Assembly (NCBI RefSeq): GCF_021735935.1
Contig: NZ_WMDZ01000001.1
Coordinates: 2,046,001 to 2,110,000 of the forward strand
Source: Sulfitobacter sp. M39
GTDB lineage: Bacteria; Pseudomonadota; Alphaproteobacteria; Rhodobacterales; Rhodobacteraceae
Direction: 5' to 3'
Length of the DNA stretch: 64,000 nucleotides
Position numbers and translations under genes: made by a program. Below, piece after piece: positions 1 through 8,621 of this stretch. The notes under the pieces were generated by a model that was not told the DNA's origin, did not search any database, and was given only the letters and a program-made list of their open reading frames with translations. Each line of letters opens with the position of its first letter. Within the stretch, counting starts at the first letter, position 1.

Positions 1-373
1 CGAATCCAAAGCCGATCCGCTCCACATAGGCACCGACGATCAGCGCGGGCGTGATCACTGCGAATGTCATCTGGAAAGCGAAGAACAGGATCTCGGGCAG
101 GGTGCCTGACAGGCTGTCAGCAGTGACGCCCGACAGGCCGATCTTGCCCAATCCGCCCCAGAGCCCCGATGTGTCAGGACCAAAGGCGATGGAGTATCCG
201 GCGAAGAACCACAGCACGCTCATCAGACAGGCGACGCCGTAGCAATGCATGAAAACGCTCAGCACGTTGCGGCTGCGCACCAGCCCGCCATAGAAGAGCG
301 CGAGCCCCGGTAATGTCATGAACAGGACCAAGGCCGTGGCGGTCATGATCCAGGCCGTATCAGCTGCGTTCAT
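1..373 (-). CDS. amt: Ammonium transporter (Amt family), N-terminal part
   Basis: About 124 residues are visible before the gene leaves the window, so the C-terminal two thirds is missing. Amt proteins are trimeric inner-membrane channels for ammonium/ammonia. The visible part has a hydrophobic first segment, then the family signature ALFYGGLVRSRNVLSV near residues 27-42, and two further membrane segments (one containing LMSVLWFFAGYSIAFG, one ending AVITPALIVGAYVERIGF). The ATG at 373 is preceded by a strong GGGAGG ribosome site. The usual partner glnK is not upstream: the next gene on that side is pncC, reading the same way. A glnK gene could lie elsewhere. The family assignment is secure. 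Substrate is inferred from the family. Confidence 0.93.
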   Translation of the reverse strand, partial: MNAADTAWIMTATALVLFMTLPGLALFYGGLVRSRNVLSVFMHCYGVACLMSVLWFFAGYSIAFGPDTSGLWGGLGKIGLSGVTADSLSGTLPEILFFAFQMTFAVITPALIVGAYVERIGFGF

Positions 374-533
374 CTTGGTTTCCTCCCGAAAGGTTTTTGA
401 TTGCAGACGGGTGAAACGGATGTGCGCGCGCGACAAAAGTTAAAATGTGGGCAAAGCCGGTGATTAAACGGGCATTTCGACATTCGCCACATATTTAGGC
501 AGCAATTTAGCCATGCCGCCTGTTTTGCGGGCG

Positions 534-1001
534 TTATGTAATCGCCTCAGAAATCAGCCCCAAGGCGAAATCGCGGGCAGCGTGGCGGACTTTCTCGCGG
601 CCCAATGCGCCGAACTCTTGCGTTTGGGTGGTGATACCAGACGCCGTGGCGAGGCCGAAACAGACGCGGCCTTCGGGCTTATGCTCTGACCCGCCGGGGC
701 CTGCGATACCGGTGATCGACACGGCGATCTGCGCGCCGGATCGTGCCAAGGCACCGCCCGCCATTTCAAGGGCGACCTGCTCGGACACCGCGCCGTGGGC
801 GGTGAGTGTGTCTGGGCTGACGCCAAGCAGGTCAATCTTGGCGGCATTGGTATAGGTGACAAACCCACGGTCAAAGATCGCGGAGGATCCGGGGAGGTCC
901 GTCAGGGCGGCGGCCACCATGCCGCCCGTGCAGCTTTCGGCGCAGGCGATCATGACCTCGCGCGCGCGGGCGCGGTCCAGAAGGGCGTGCACATCAGGCA
1001 A
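534..1001 (-). CDS. pncC: CinA C-terminal-type nicotinamide-nucleotide amidohydrolase (PncC)
   Basis: 155 residues, the length of a stand-alone CinA C-terminal domain without the N-terminal molybdopterin-binding-like domain of full CinA. PncC deamidates nicotinamide mononucleotide to nicotinate mononucleotide in the pyridine-nucleotide salvage cycle. The family motif IACAESCTGGMVAAALTD lies near residues 18-35, with SVSITGIAGPGGS and KPEGRVCFGLA further on. The start overlaps the end of pgpA by 8 bp, so the gene is probably co-transcribed and coupled with pgpA and ispDF. This start keeps the conserved N-terminal helix and excludes no family residues. Confidence 0.9.
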   Translation of the reverse strand: MPDVHALLDRARAREVMIACAESCTGGMVAAALTDLPGSSAIFDRGFVTYTNAAKIDLLGVSPDTLTAHGAVSEQVALEMAGGALARSGAQIAVSITGIAGPGGSEHKPEGRVCFGLATASGITTQTQEFGALGREKVRHAARDFALGLISEAIT

Positions 1002-1491
1002 AGAGATACACGTGATACAGCACGGCCAGTGCGATCACCCCCAGCAGGGCGAAAATGCCTGCAAAGATATCATCCAGCATCACGCCAAGCGCATCGCCGC
1101 GCCGGTCGGCCCAGCCGATGATCAGCGGCTTCCAGATGTCGAAAAGTCGGAAAAGCGCAAAAGCCGCAATCCAGCCGGGCCACATCACAAGGATGTTCAT
1201 ATCCATCGTCCAACTCGCATAGCTCAGCGGCAGCAGCGCGACCCATTGGCCCGCAACCTCGTCGATCACGATTTCCGACGGATCATGATCAGCGCTTCCG
1301 GCGGTCATGCGTGCGGTGGCCCACCAACCTGCAGCAAAGGTAAGCACGATGCCTGCGATCAACAGCGGCAGCCCCCCGATGACATGGAGCAGCCAGGCCC
1401 AGGGCAGCGCGACGAGCGAGCCCCAGGTGCCAGAGGCAGGGCGGATGTAGCCCACCCCCAGAACAGTCGCGATCAGCTTTGCCAAAGTCAT
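994..1491 (-). CDS. pgpA: Phosphatidylglycerophosphatase A
   Basis: 165 residues. PgpA dephosphorylates phosphatidylglycerophosphate to phosphatidylglycerol at the inner membrane. The family N-terminal motif VGYIRPASGTWGSLVALP is present at about residues 13-30, followed by two hydrophobic segments (LLIAGIVLTFAAGWWATARM and the region after DEVAGQWVALLPL) and an acidic cluster DPSEIVIDEVAGQW typical of the PgpA active site. The ATG at 1491 overlaps the ispDF stop as ATGA. A longer reading exists upstream but runs inside ispDF in another frame, so I use this start. Order ispDF-pgpA-pncC is common in alphaproteobacteria. Confidence 0.93.
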   Translation of the reverse strand: MTLAKLIATVLGVGYIRPASGTWGSLVALPWAWLLHVIGGLPLLIAGIVLTFAAGWWATARMTAGSADHDPSEIVIDEVAGQWVALLPLSYASWTMDMNILVMWPGWIAAFALFRLFDIWKPLIIGWADRRGDALGVMLDDIFAGIFALLGVIALAVLYHVYLFA

Positions 1492-2630
1492 AGTTTCACC
1501 AATGTTGCTGTGGCCATGCAGGCGATGCCTTCGCCGCGGCCGGTAAATCCCAAACGTTCCGAGGTCGTCGCCTTGACCGACACACGGCTTTCTTCGAGAG
1601 ACAGGATATCCGCCATCACGCGGCGCATCTCTGCGGCATGAGGCCCCACTTTGGGGTATTCGCAGATCAGCGTGCAATCGACATGGGTCAGGGTGAACCC
1701 TTCGCTGCGCGCCAGATCGGCGGCGTGGCGCAGAAAGATATGGCTTTGCGCCCCTTTCCACTGCGGGTCAGACGGGGGGAAATGCTGGCCGATGTCGCCC
1801 ATAGCCAGCGCGCCATAGATCGCATCGGTGACCGTATGCATGCCGACATCGGCGTCGGAATGACCGACAAGCCCTTGATCATGCGGGATATTGACTCCGC
1901 AAAGTGTGACATGATCCCCCGGACCGAAAGCATGTACATCAAACCCGTTGCCGGTGCGAATATCCATCGAAGACTCCAATATGCGGGCGGCGCGGGTCAA
2001 ATCGCCCGGCACCGTGATTTTCAGGTTATCGACGCTGCCGGGGGTGATGGCAACCGCAACACCGGCGGCGCGGGCGACCTCTACATCATCGGCGGCAATG
2101 CCTTCAAAGGCGGCATGGGCGGCGCGGATCGTGGCGGCATCAAAGCCTTGCGGGGTTTGGGCGGCATAAAGCGCGGTGCGGTCCTGCGTTCCTGCGACGG
2201 CACCGTCTTCGGCCACCCAAAGCGCGTCGGTGACAGGCAGGCCGGGGGCGGCTGCGGCATCTGTGGCCAGCGCGTCGATCACACCGTCGATGATCTGCGG
2301 CGTGACACAGGGGCGGGCGGCGTCATGGATCAGCACCAGATCCGCATCCCCCAGCAGCGCCAGACCGTTACGCACCGATGCTGCACGATCCGCGCCCCCT
2401 TCGGCGACAAGACAGCCTTGCGCGGTAAACCCGTCGGCCTGCGCCATGTCACTGGCGTTCAATACGATGATGATCCGGTCCACCTGCGGATGCCGCTGGA
2501 AAGCCGCAAGAGTGTGATCGATCACGCGTTTCCCGCACAGCGGCTGCCATTGTTTGGGCACGGCACCCCCCGCACGGGTGCCACGTCCGGCGGCCACGAT
2601 AAGCGCTGCGATTTTCGGTGTCGACGCCAT
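1488..2630 (-). CDS. ispDF: Bifunctional MEP-pathway enzyme IspD/IspF
   Basis: 380 residues, a fusion of two enzymes of non-mevalonate isoprenoid synthesis. Residues 1 to about 220 are IspD (MEP cytidylyltransferase), with the nucleotide-binding AALIVAAGRGTRAGG start and VLIHDAARPCV. The IspF domain (MEcPP synthase) begins at residue 222 with IRTGNGFDVHAFG, whose Asp and His bind the metal, followed by GHSDADVGMHTVTDAI and KATTSERLGFTGRGEG. The fusion is well known in alphaproteobacteria. I start at 2630 because an AAGGGGG ribosome site precedes that ATG and a longer start would add 19 residues unlike the family. The stop overlaps pgpA by 4 bp. Confidence 0.96.
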   Translation of the reverse strand: MASTPKIAALIVAAGRGTRAGGAVPKQWQPLCGKRVIDHTLAAFQRHPQVDRIIIVLNASDMAQADGFTAQGCLVAEGGADRAASVRNGLALLGDADLVLIHDAARPCVTPQIIDGVIDALATDAAAAPGLPVTDALWVAEDGAVAGTQDRTALYAAQTPQGFDAATIRAAHAAFEGIAADDVEVARAAGVAVAITPGSVDNLKITVPGDLTRAARILESSMDIRTGNGFDVHAFGPGDHVTLCGVNIPHDQGLVGHSDADVGMHTVTDAIYGALAMGDIGQHFPPSDPQWKGAQSHIFLRHAADLARSEGFTLTHVDCTLICEYPKVGPHAAEMRRVMADILSLEESRVSVKATTSERLGFTGRGEGIACMATATLVKL

Positions 2631-2812
2631 CGCGCGCCCCCTTTGATAAACTCGCCCCGTTCTATGCCTGCAACGCGGCCTGTGCAATCGTCCGCGCCGT
2701 GTGCTTAAATTTTAGGCAATAGGTCAGTTTCTCACCAGTAAAAGCTTTTGGTTTGATTGAGTTTCGGCCCACCCCTCGGTAAACCAAAGTCAATTGCACA
2801 AGGATTAAGCGT

Positions 2813-3799
2813 TTGGATCTCTCGGATCTGCCCTTCAAACTCGACCCGCCCGTTTTGCTGGCCCCGATGGCGGGGATCACCGATCTGCCGTTCCGCACGT
2901 TGGTGGCGTCTTTTGGCGCAGGGTTGGTGGTCTCAGAGATGGTCGCAAGCGTCGACATGATCAACGCCCGCCCCGGGACGCTGGAAAAGGCCGAACTGGG
3001 ACTTGGCATCGAAGGCACTGCGGTACAGTTGGCGGGACGCGAGGCCGCCCCCATGGCCGAGGCCGCGCGGATGGTCGAAGGGCAGGGCGCGCGGGTGATC
3101 GACATCAATATGGGCTGCCCCGCCAAGAAGGTGACCCAAGGCTATTCCGGCTCTGCGCTGATGAAAACGCCCGACCACGCGCTACGCCTGATCGAGGCGG
3201 TGGTGAACGCGGTGAACGTGCCCGTCACGCTCAAGACGCGGCTGGGGTGGGACGACAATATGCTGAACGCGCCGCAGATCGCCGCGCGGGCCGAAGCTGC
3301 GGGGATCACCATGATCACCATCCACGGGCGTACGCGCTGCCAGTTCTATAAAGGCTCCGCCGATTGGGCCGCGATTGCGGGTGTCAAACAGGCGGTCTCT
3401 GTTCCTGTGATTGCCAATGGCGATATCATCAGCACCGATGCCGCGCGGCAGGCGCTGGCGCAGTCGGGGGCGGACGGCGTGATGATCGGGCGCGGCGCCC
3501 AAGGTAAACCGTGGCTGCTCGCACAAGTGGCCCATGATCTGTTCGGCGCGCCCGCACCGGTTATCCCGCAGGGTGCCGATTTCGCGCGCATGGTGTCCGA
3601 CCACTACGAGGCGATCATCCGGTTCTACGGCGAGGTGATCGGCCTGCGCGTCGCGCGCAAGCATCTGGGGTGGTACATGGGCACCAGCAACACTCCCGCC
3701 GATCTGCGCCGCGCGGTACTGACCGCTGCCAGCCCCGCCGAGGTGCACCGTCTTATCCCGTCCGCCTGTCTGCCGGACCACCAGTTGGAGGCCGCTTGA
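2813..3799 (+). CDS. dusB: tRNA-dihydrouridine synthase DusB (NifR3)
   Basis: 328 residues. FMN-dependent reductase that makes dihydrouridine in tRNA. The N-terminal motif PPVLLAPMAGITDLPFR is at residues 12-28, the catalytic Cys is C102 in DINMGCPAKK, and TIHGRTRCQFYKGSADW plus DGVMIGRGAQGKPW provide the phosphate/FMN-binding parts of the TIM barrel. The start is a TTG with AGGA about 6 bases upstream; no better ATG is in frame. Its stop is TGATG with ntrB, so the two are translationally coupled. The arrangement nifR3-ntrB-ntrC is the classical one from Rhodobacter capsulatus, where this gene was first noticed as a nitrogen-regulation locus. Confidence 0.95.
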   Translation: MDLSDLPFKLDPPVLLAPMAGITDLPFRTLVASFGAGLVVSEMVASVDMINARPGTLEKAELGLGIEGTAVQLAGREAAPMAEAARMVEGQGARVIDINMGCPAKKVTQGYSGSALMKTPDHALRLIEAVVNAVNVPVTLKTRLGWDDNMLNAPQIAARAEAAGITMITIHGRTRCQFYKGSADWAAIAGVKQAVSVPVIANGDIISTDAARQALAQSGADGVMIGRGAQGKPWLLAQVAHDLFGAPAPVIPQGADFARMVSDHYEAIIRFYGEVIGLRVARKHLGWYMGTSNTPADLRRAVLTAASPAEVHRLIPSACLPDHQLEAA

Positions 3800-4890
3800 T
3801 GTCGCTGGATACTGTTTTCGCATCGCTGCCCGTGCCCGCTATTCTGATAGATACAGACGACATGATCGCCGAGTTGAACTCGGAAGCCGAAGGGTTTCTG
3901 AACGCATCTGCCAAATCCGTGCGCGGTGTGCCGGTGTGGGACATGATCGCCGTCGACGCCCCTCTGGAAGAGGCCTTCACCCGCGCCCGCGTCAATGGCA
4001 CGCCCTTGTTCGTCAATGATGTGGATGTCGGCAGCGGCCAGCGCCCGCCGGTGCAATGCGCATTACACTTTGCGCCGCTGATCGATGCGGCGGGGCAGAT
4101 GATCCTGATGATCACCCCGCGCGAGATGGCCGGTCGGATGACGCAGAATAATTCGGTCAAATCCGCCGCCAAATCCGCCATCGGCATGGCCGAGATGCTG
4201 GCCCATGAGATCAAGAACCCGCTGGCAGGGATCACGGGCGCCGCGCAACTGCTCAGCATGAACCTCAGCACCGAGGATTTGGAGCTGACAGACCTGATCG
4301 TCGCGGAATCGCGCCGGATCGTGAAGCTGCTGGAACAGGTCGAACAATTCGGCAACCTGATGCCGCCGGAGCGCAAGGCGGTAAACCTGCATGACGCGCT
4401 GGACCGCGCGCGCCGGTCCGCATTGCTGGGGTTTGGCGCGCGCATGAAGATCATCGAGGATTACGACCCCTCGCTGCCGCCGGCCTTGGGCGACAAGGAC
4501 CAGCTGTTGCAGGTGGTGCTGAACCTGATCAAGAACGCGTCAGAGGCGGCGGGCCCCTCGGGCGGGACGATCCGGTTGCACAGCTATTATGAACATTCGT
4601 TCCGCATGCGCCGATCCGACGGCACGGCGCAATCGTTGCCCTTGCAGATCGAAGTCATCGACGACGGCCCCGGTCTACCAGAGGCGATCCGCGCTGACGT
4701 GTTCGAACCCTTCGTATCCGGGCGCGAGAACGGCACCGGGCTGGGGCTGGCGCTGGTGAGCAAGATCATTTCCGACCACGGCGGCTGGATCACGGTGGAT
4801 TCTGTGCCCGGCAAGACCGTGTTCCGCATCTCACTGCCGCGGGCCGATAAGACCCAAATTGAAAATACCGCTTCCGATCAGGAGAATTGA
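3799..4890 (+). CDS. ntrB: Nitrogen sensor histidine kinase NtrB
   Basis: 363 residues, cytoplasmic, no membrane segment. NtrB phosphorylates or dephosphorylates NtrC according to nitrogen status signalled by PII proteins. A PAS-like N-terminal domain occupies roughly residues 5-110. The H box [12 protein letters not shown] has the phospho-acceptor at His136. The N box is [12 protein letters not shown], the G boxes are DDGPGLPE and [13 protein letters not shown], and the protein ends shortly after. The ATG at 3799 shares one base with the dusB stop. The ntrC start follows two bases after the stop. All catalytic motifs are intact. Confidence 0.95.
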   Translation: MSLDTVFASLPVPAILIDTDDMIAELNSEAEGFLNASAKSVRGVPVWDMIAVDAPLEEAFTRARVNGTPLFVNDVDVGSGQRPPVQCALHFAPLIDAAGQMILMITPREMAGRMTQNNSVKSAAKSAIGMAEMLAHEIKNPLAGITGAAQLLSMNLSTEDLELTDLIVAESRRIVKLLEQVEQFGNLMPPERKAVNLHDALDRARRSALLGFGARMKIIEDYDPSLPPALGDKDQLLQVVLNLIKNASEAAGPSGGTIRLHSYYEHSFRMRRSDGTAQSLPLQIEVIDDGPGLPEAIRADVFEPFVSGRENGTGLGLALVSKIISDHGGWITVDSVPGKTVFRISLPRADKTQIENTASDQEN

Positions 4891-4892
4891 CG

Positions 4893-6266
4893 ATGGATGG
4901 CACCGTTCTGGTCGCTGATGACGACCGCACAATCCGCACCGTTCTGACACAGGCACTGACCCGCGCGGGCTGTAAGGTGCACGCGACATCCAGCCTGACC
5001 ACCCTGATGCGTTGGGTGGGCGAGGGCAAAGGCGACGTTGTGATCTCGGATGTGGTGATGCCCGACGGCAATGGGCTCGAGATGCTGCCCAAGATCGCGC
5101 AGGACCGACCCGGTTTGCCTGTGATCGTGATCTCGGCGCAGAACACGATCATGACCGCGATCAAGGCGGCAGAGGCGGAGGCCTATGACTACCTGCCCAA
5201 GCCTTTCGACCTGCCTGACCTGATGAAACGCACCGCCCGCGCGCTAGAGCGCAGCGGGCCGGCGCGCCGTCCGGCGCAGACCAGCTCTGACAGCGATGGG
5301 GACCGAGATGATCTGCCGCTGGTGGGGCGCACGCCGGTGATGCAAGCGCTCTACCGCGTGGTTGCGCGGGTGATGAACACGGATCTGCCCGTGTTGATCT
5401 GGGGCGAATCCGGCACAGGAAAGTCGCTGATCGGCAAGGCGATCCACGATTTTTCGGACCGGCGGAACCTGCCGTTCGTCACCGTCACCTCGGCCGAGCT
5501 GCAAGACCTTGAGGGCCCGACACGTGTCTTGGCGCGGGTCCGCGGCGGGACGCTGCTGATTGACGAGATCGGCGATTTCTCGGAAGAGATTCAGGCCCGT
5601 ATCGCGCGCATGATGGACACGCCCGGTGAACACGCGCCGCGGTTCCTTGCGACCAGCCAATCGGATCTGGCCGCCGCGATGAAGGCGGGCACCCTGCGGC
5701 GCGATCTGTATTATCGTCTCTCGGGGGCGACGCTGCATGTACCCGCGCTGCGCGACCGTGTGGATGATATTGCCTTGCTTGCCGCGCATTTCCTTGAACG
5801 GTCCGAAACCGGCAATACCGCGCCGCGCGCCCTGTCCGAAGGGGCGGCGAAGGTCTTTGCCAACTATCAATGGCCCGGCAACGTGCGACAGTTGGAACAT
5901 GCGATGCGGCAGCTCGCGCTGACCAGCCGCGCGCCGGAAATCACCCAATCCGAGGCAGAGCATGTACTGGGCGCGCAACCCGACCCCGAACCGCTGCGCG
6001 CGCAGGCCAATACCGAAAAGCTCGGCGCGTCGGTCGAACGTCACCTCCAGCGATACTTTGACCAGCACGGATCAATGCTGCCGCCGCCCGGACTTTACGC
6101 CCGTATCCTGCGCGAGATCGAAGCCCCGTTGATCGAGATCGCCCTTGCCGCAACCGCTGGCAATCAGGCGAAATGCGCCGACCTTCTGGGAATCAACCGC
6201 AATACGCTGAGAAAAAAGATCACGGACCTCGATATTGAGGTGACACGCGGTCGAAAAATGATGTAA
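4893..6266 (+). CDS. ntrC: Nitrogen response regulator NtrC, lacking the GAFTGA loop
   Basis: 457 residues: receiver domain (1 to about 120, phospho-acceptor Asp53 in [11 protein letters not shown]), AAA+ domain (about 145-375, Walker A GESGTGKS, Walker [12 protein letters not shown]), and a C-terminal Fis-type helix-turn-helix ([20 protein letters not shown]). The stretch between [17 protein letters not shown] and the Walker B motif is shortened and has no GAFTGA sequence, the loop that contacts sigma54. Rhodobacter capsulatus NtrC is known to lack this loop and to work with the housekeeping polymerase; this protein looks the same. I start at the ATG preceded by GGAG with 8-base spacing rather than the TTG two codons earlier. 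Confidence 0.94.
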   Translation: MDGTVLVADDDRTIRTVLTQALTRAGCKVHATSSLTTLMRWVGEGKGDVVISDVVMPDGNGLEMLPKIAQDRPGLPVIVISAQNTIMTAIKAAEAEAYDYLPKPFDLPDLMKRTARALERSGPARRPAQTSSDSDGDRDDLPLVGRTPVMQALYRVVARVMNTDLPVLIWGESGTGKSLIGKAIHDFSDRRNLPFVTVTSAELQDLEGPTRVLARVRGGTLLIDEIGDFSEEIQARIARMMDTPGEHAPRFLATSQSDLAAAMKAGTLRRDLYYRLSGATLHVPALRDRVDDIALLAAHFLERSETGNTAPRALSEGAAKVFANYQWPGNVRQLEHAMRQLALTSRAPEITQSEAEHVLGAQPDPEPLRAQANTEKLGASVERHLQRYFDQHGSMLPPPGLYARILREIEAPLIEIALAATAGNQAKCADLLGINRNTLRKKITDLDIEVTRGRKMM

Positions 6267-6329
6267 AAGCGCCACATAACCGTGGCCATCTAGCCTCAAA
6301 GCCGGATCAGGACCACAAAAATGGGCGGT

Positions 6330-6347
6330 TGATGCATAGGTGCATCA
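6330..6347. repeat. Inverted repeat upstream of ntrY
   Basis: TGATGCA, a 4-base spacer TAGG, then TGCATCA, a perfect 7-bp dyad, lies in the 102-bp gap between ntrC and ntrY, 22 bases before the chosen ntrY start. No T-run follows it, so it does not look like a terminator. It could be an operator or a small hairpin in the ntrYX leader. The function is not known. Confidence 0.5.
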
Positions 6348-6368
6348 CATCATCGGTGAGGATAGCGG

Positions 6369-8621
6369 GTGCTTACCCGGTCACGCAGCTATTATCTTAT
6401 GCGGCTTGAGCGCCTGCGCCGAATCCGGCGCGTGCGCAATCTGGCGACCTTGGGGCTTGTGGTTCTGGGGCCGGTGCTGGCGCTTGTCACCTATCTGGTG
6501 CTCGGCCCGCTTGAACAGGGCGGAAACACCCCAAGCCTGCGCATCATTCTGCTGATCGATCTGGTCTATATCCTGCTCGTCGCCGCCCTTGTGTTGAGCG
6601 AGGTCGCGCGGCTGGTGGCGGCGCGGCGGGCGAAGTCGGCGGGTTCCCGGCTGCACCTGCGTCTGACGGGGGTGTTCGCGCTGATGGCGCTGATCCCAAC
6701 GGTGAGTGTTGCGATCTTTGCGGGGCTGACGATCAACGTCGGGCTTGAAGGCTGGTTCTCGGATCGGGTGCGGTCGGTGGTGGGCAATTCGCTGGCCGCC
6801 GCCGAAGCCTATGAGAACGAGCAAAGCGATGACCTGCGCGAAGATGCCATCGCCTTGGCCCGCGCAATTGATCAAGCGCGCGATCAGGGCGTTGATGTGC
6901 CTGACACGCAGCTTCTGGCGGACGGGCAACGCCTGATCCAGCGCGGGTTACGCGAGGCCTATATGATCGACGGCACCGGCCAGATCCGCGCGCGCGGCGA
7001 CAGGTCGTATCTGTTCGATTTCGAAGAACCGACACCCGAACAGATCCGCGAGGCACAAGAGCTCGACGGCGCGCCGCTGGTGATCGAGGATTGGGGCAAC
7101 AACGAATTCCGCGCGCTGGTGCTGATGGAAGCCTTTGTCGATCGCTATCTTTATGTCAGCCGCGATGTGGACGGAAAAATCCTGTCGCTGCTGGACGATA
7201 CCAAGGAAACGGTGCGACTGTACCAACAGCTTGAAAACGAGCGCGGCAAGCTGCTGTTCGAATTCGGGCTGCTTTATGTGGGCTTTGCGGTGATCCTGAT
7301 TCTCGCAGCGGTCTGGCTGGGGCTGTGGTTTGCCGAACGTCTGTCAGGGCCGGTGGGTCGCCTAACCGGCGCGGCGCAGCAGGTCGGTGCCGGTGATCTT
7401 GAGGTTCAGGTCCGCGAGGAAGAGGGCGATGACGAGATCGCCATGCTTGGCCGCTACTTCAACCAGATGACCAAACAGTTGAAAGGCCAGCGCGAGACGT
7501 TGCTTGATAACACCCGCCAGATCGAACGCCGTCGTCGCCTGTTCGATTCGGTGCTTAGCTCCGTCACCTCGGGCGTCGTGGGGCTGGACCCCGAAGGGCG
7601 GGTGACCTTCGTCAACCGCTCTGCCGCGCGGCTGCTGGACTGGAGCGAGGACCAGCAATCGCTGGCGCTCTCTGTCGCGGTGCCGGAGTTCGGCCCGCTG
7701 TTCAATTCGGTCGTCAAAGGGCAGAACGAGGTCGCGCAGGGCGAGATCAAGGTCTCGCGTCAGGGGCAGATGGAAAACCTGCTGGTGCGCGTCGCCACAC
7801 GGCGCAGCGAAGACGGGCGGCTAGAGGGCTATGTTGTCGCCTTTGACGACGTGACCGATCTAGTAAGCGCGCAGCGCATGGCCGCATGGGGCGACGTGGC
7901 GCGGCGTATTGCCCACGAGATCAAGAACCCGCTCACCCCGATCCAGCTGAGCGCCGAGCGGATCAAACGCAAGTTCGGCCCTAAGCTGCCCGACGACGCC
8001 GCCAGCCTTGACCAGATGACCGGCGTGATCATCCGCCAGACTGGTGACTTGCGGCGTATCGTCGATGAATTCTCCAAATTCGCGCGCATGCCAGAGCCTG
8101 AAACTTCTGTGCAGAATGTCGTTCAGGTGCTGCAGGACGCAGTCTTGTTGCAGCAGTCGGGCCAGCCCGACGTGACCATCAGCGCCAATCTGCCGACACA
8201 AGAGATACTGGCGCGGGTGGACCAGACAATGCTGTCGCAAGCCTTAACAAATTTGATTAAGAACGCAGGCGAAGCCATTGAAAGTCGTAAGCAAAATGAC
8301 CCAGAGGCCGACATAGACCCGCGTATCGAGGTGCAGTTGACCACAACCCAAACGGCGCTACAAATCACCATAGCGGATAATGGCATCGGATTGCCGGAAG
8401 ACCGCGCGCGACTGTTCGAGCCATATGTCACCACCCGATCCGAAGGGACTGGCCTTGGCCTGCCCATCGTGAAAAAGATCATCGAAGAACACGGCGGGAC
8501 GTTGTCGTTGGAAAACGCGCCGATCTTCGCGGGCGAAACACATTTCGGCGCAATGGCGGTGATCACGCTACCCCTTGCTGCCCCCACCGGAACCCCAGAA
8601 CTGGAGACCCATAATGAGTGA
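6369..8621 (+). CDS. ntrY: Transmembrane nitrogen/redox sensor histidine kinase NtrY
   Basis: 750 residues from the GTG used here; an ATG ten codons on (6399) is a plausible alternative. NtrY is the membrane partner of NtrX. The N-terminal region has hydrophobic segments (LATLGLVVLGPVLALVTYLV, IILLIDLVYILLVAALVL, FALMALIPTVSVAIFAGL), a periplasmic part, a further membrane segment near 300 (LLYVGFAVILILAAVWLGLW), a HAMP domain, a PAS domain (SSVTSGVVGLDPEGRVTFVN), the H box [18 protein letters not shown] with His516, an N box LTNLIKNAGEAIES and G boxes DNGIGLPED and GTGLGLPIVKKII. The end overlaps ntrX by 8 bp. Confidence 0.94.
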   Translation: MLTRSRSYYLMRLERLRRIRRVRNLATLGLVVLGPVLALVTYLVLGPLEQGGNTPSLRIILLIDLVYILLVAALVLSEVARLVAARRAKSAGSRLHLRLTGVFALMALIPTVSVAIFAGLTINVGLEGWFSDRVRSVVGNSLAAAEAYENEQSDDLREDAIALARAIDQARDQGVDVPDTQLLADGQRLIQRGLREAYMIDGTGQIRARGDRSYLFDFEEPTPEQIREAQELDGAPLVIEDWGNNEFRALVLMEAFVDRYLYVSRDVDGKILSLLDDTKETVRLYQQLENERGKLLFEFGLLYVGFAVILILAAVWLGLWFAERLSGPVGRLTGAAQQVGAGDLEVQVREEEGDDEIAMLGRYFNQMTKQLKGQRETLLDNTRQIERRRRLFDSVLSSVTSGVVGLDPEGRVTFVNRSAARLLDWSEDQQSLALSVAVPEFGPLFNSVVKGQNEVAQGEIKVSRQGQMENLLVRVATRRSEDGRLEGYVVAFDDVTDLVSAQRMAAWGDVARRIAHEIKNPLTPIQLSAERIKRKFGPKLPDDAASLDQMTGVIIRQTGDLRRIVDEFSKFARMPEPETSVQNVVQVLQDAVLLQQSGQPDVTISANLPTQEILARVDQTMLSQALTNLIKNAGEAIESRKQNDPEADIDPRIEVQLTTTQTALQITIADNGIGLPEDRARLFEPYVTTRSEGTGLGLPIVKKIIEEHGGTLSLENAPIFAGETHFGAMAVITLPLAAPTGTPELETHNE

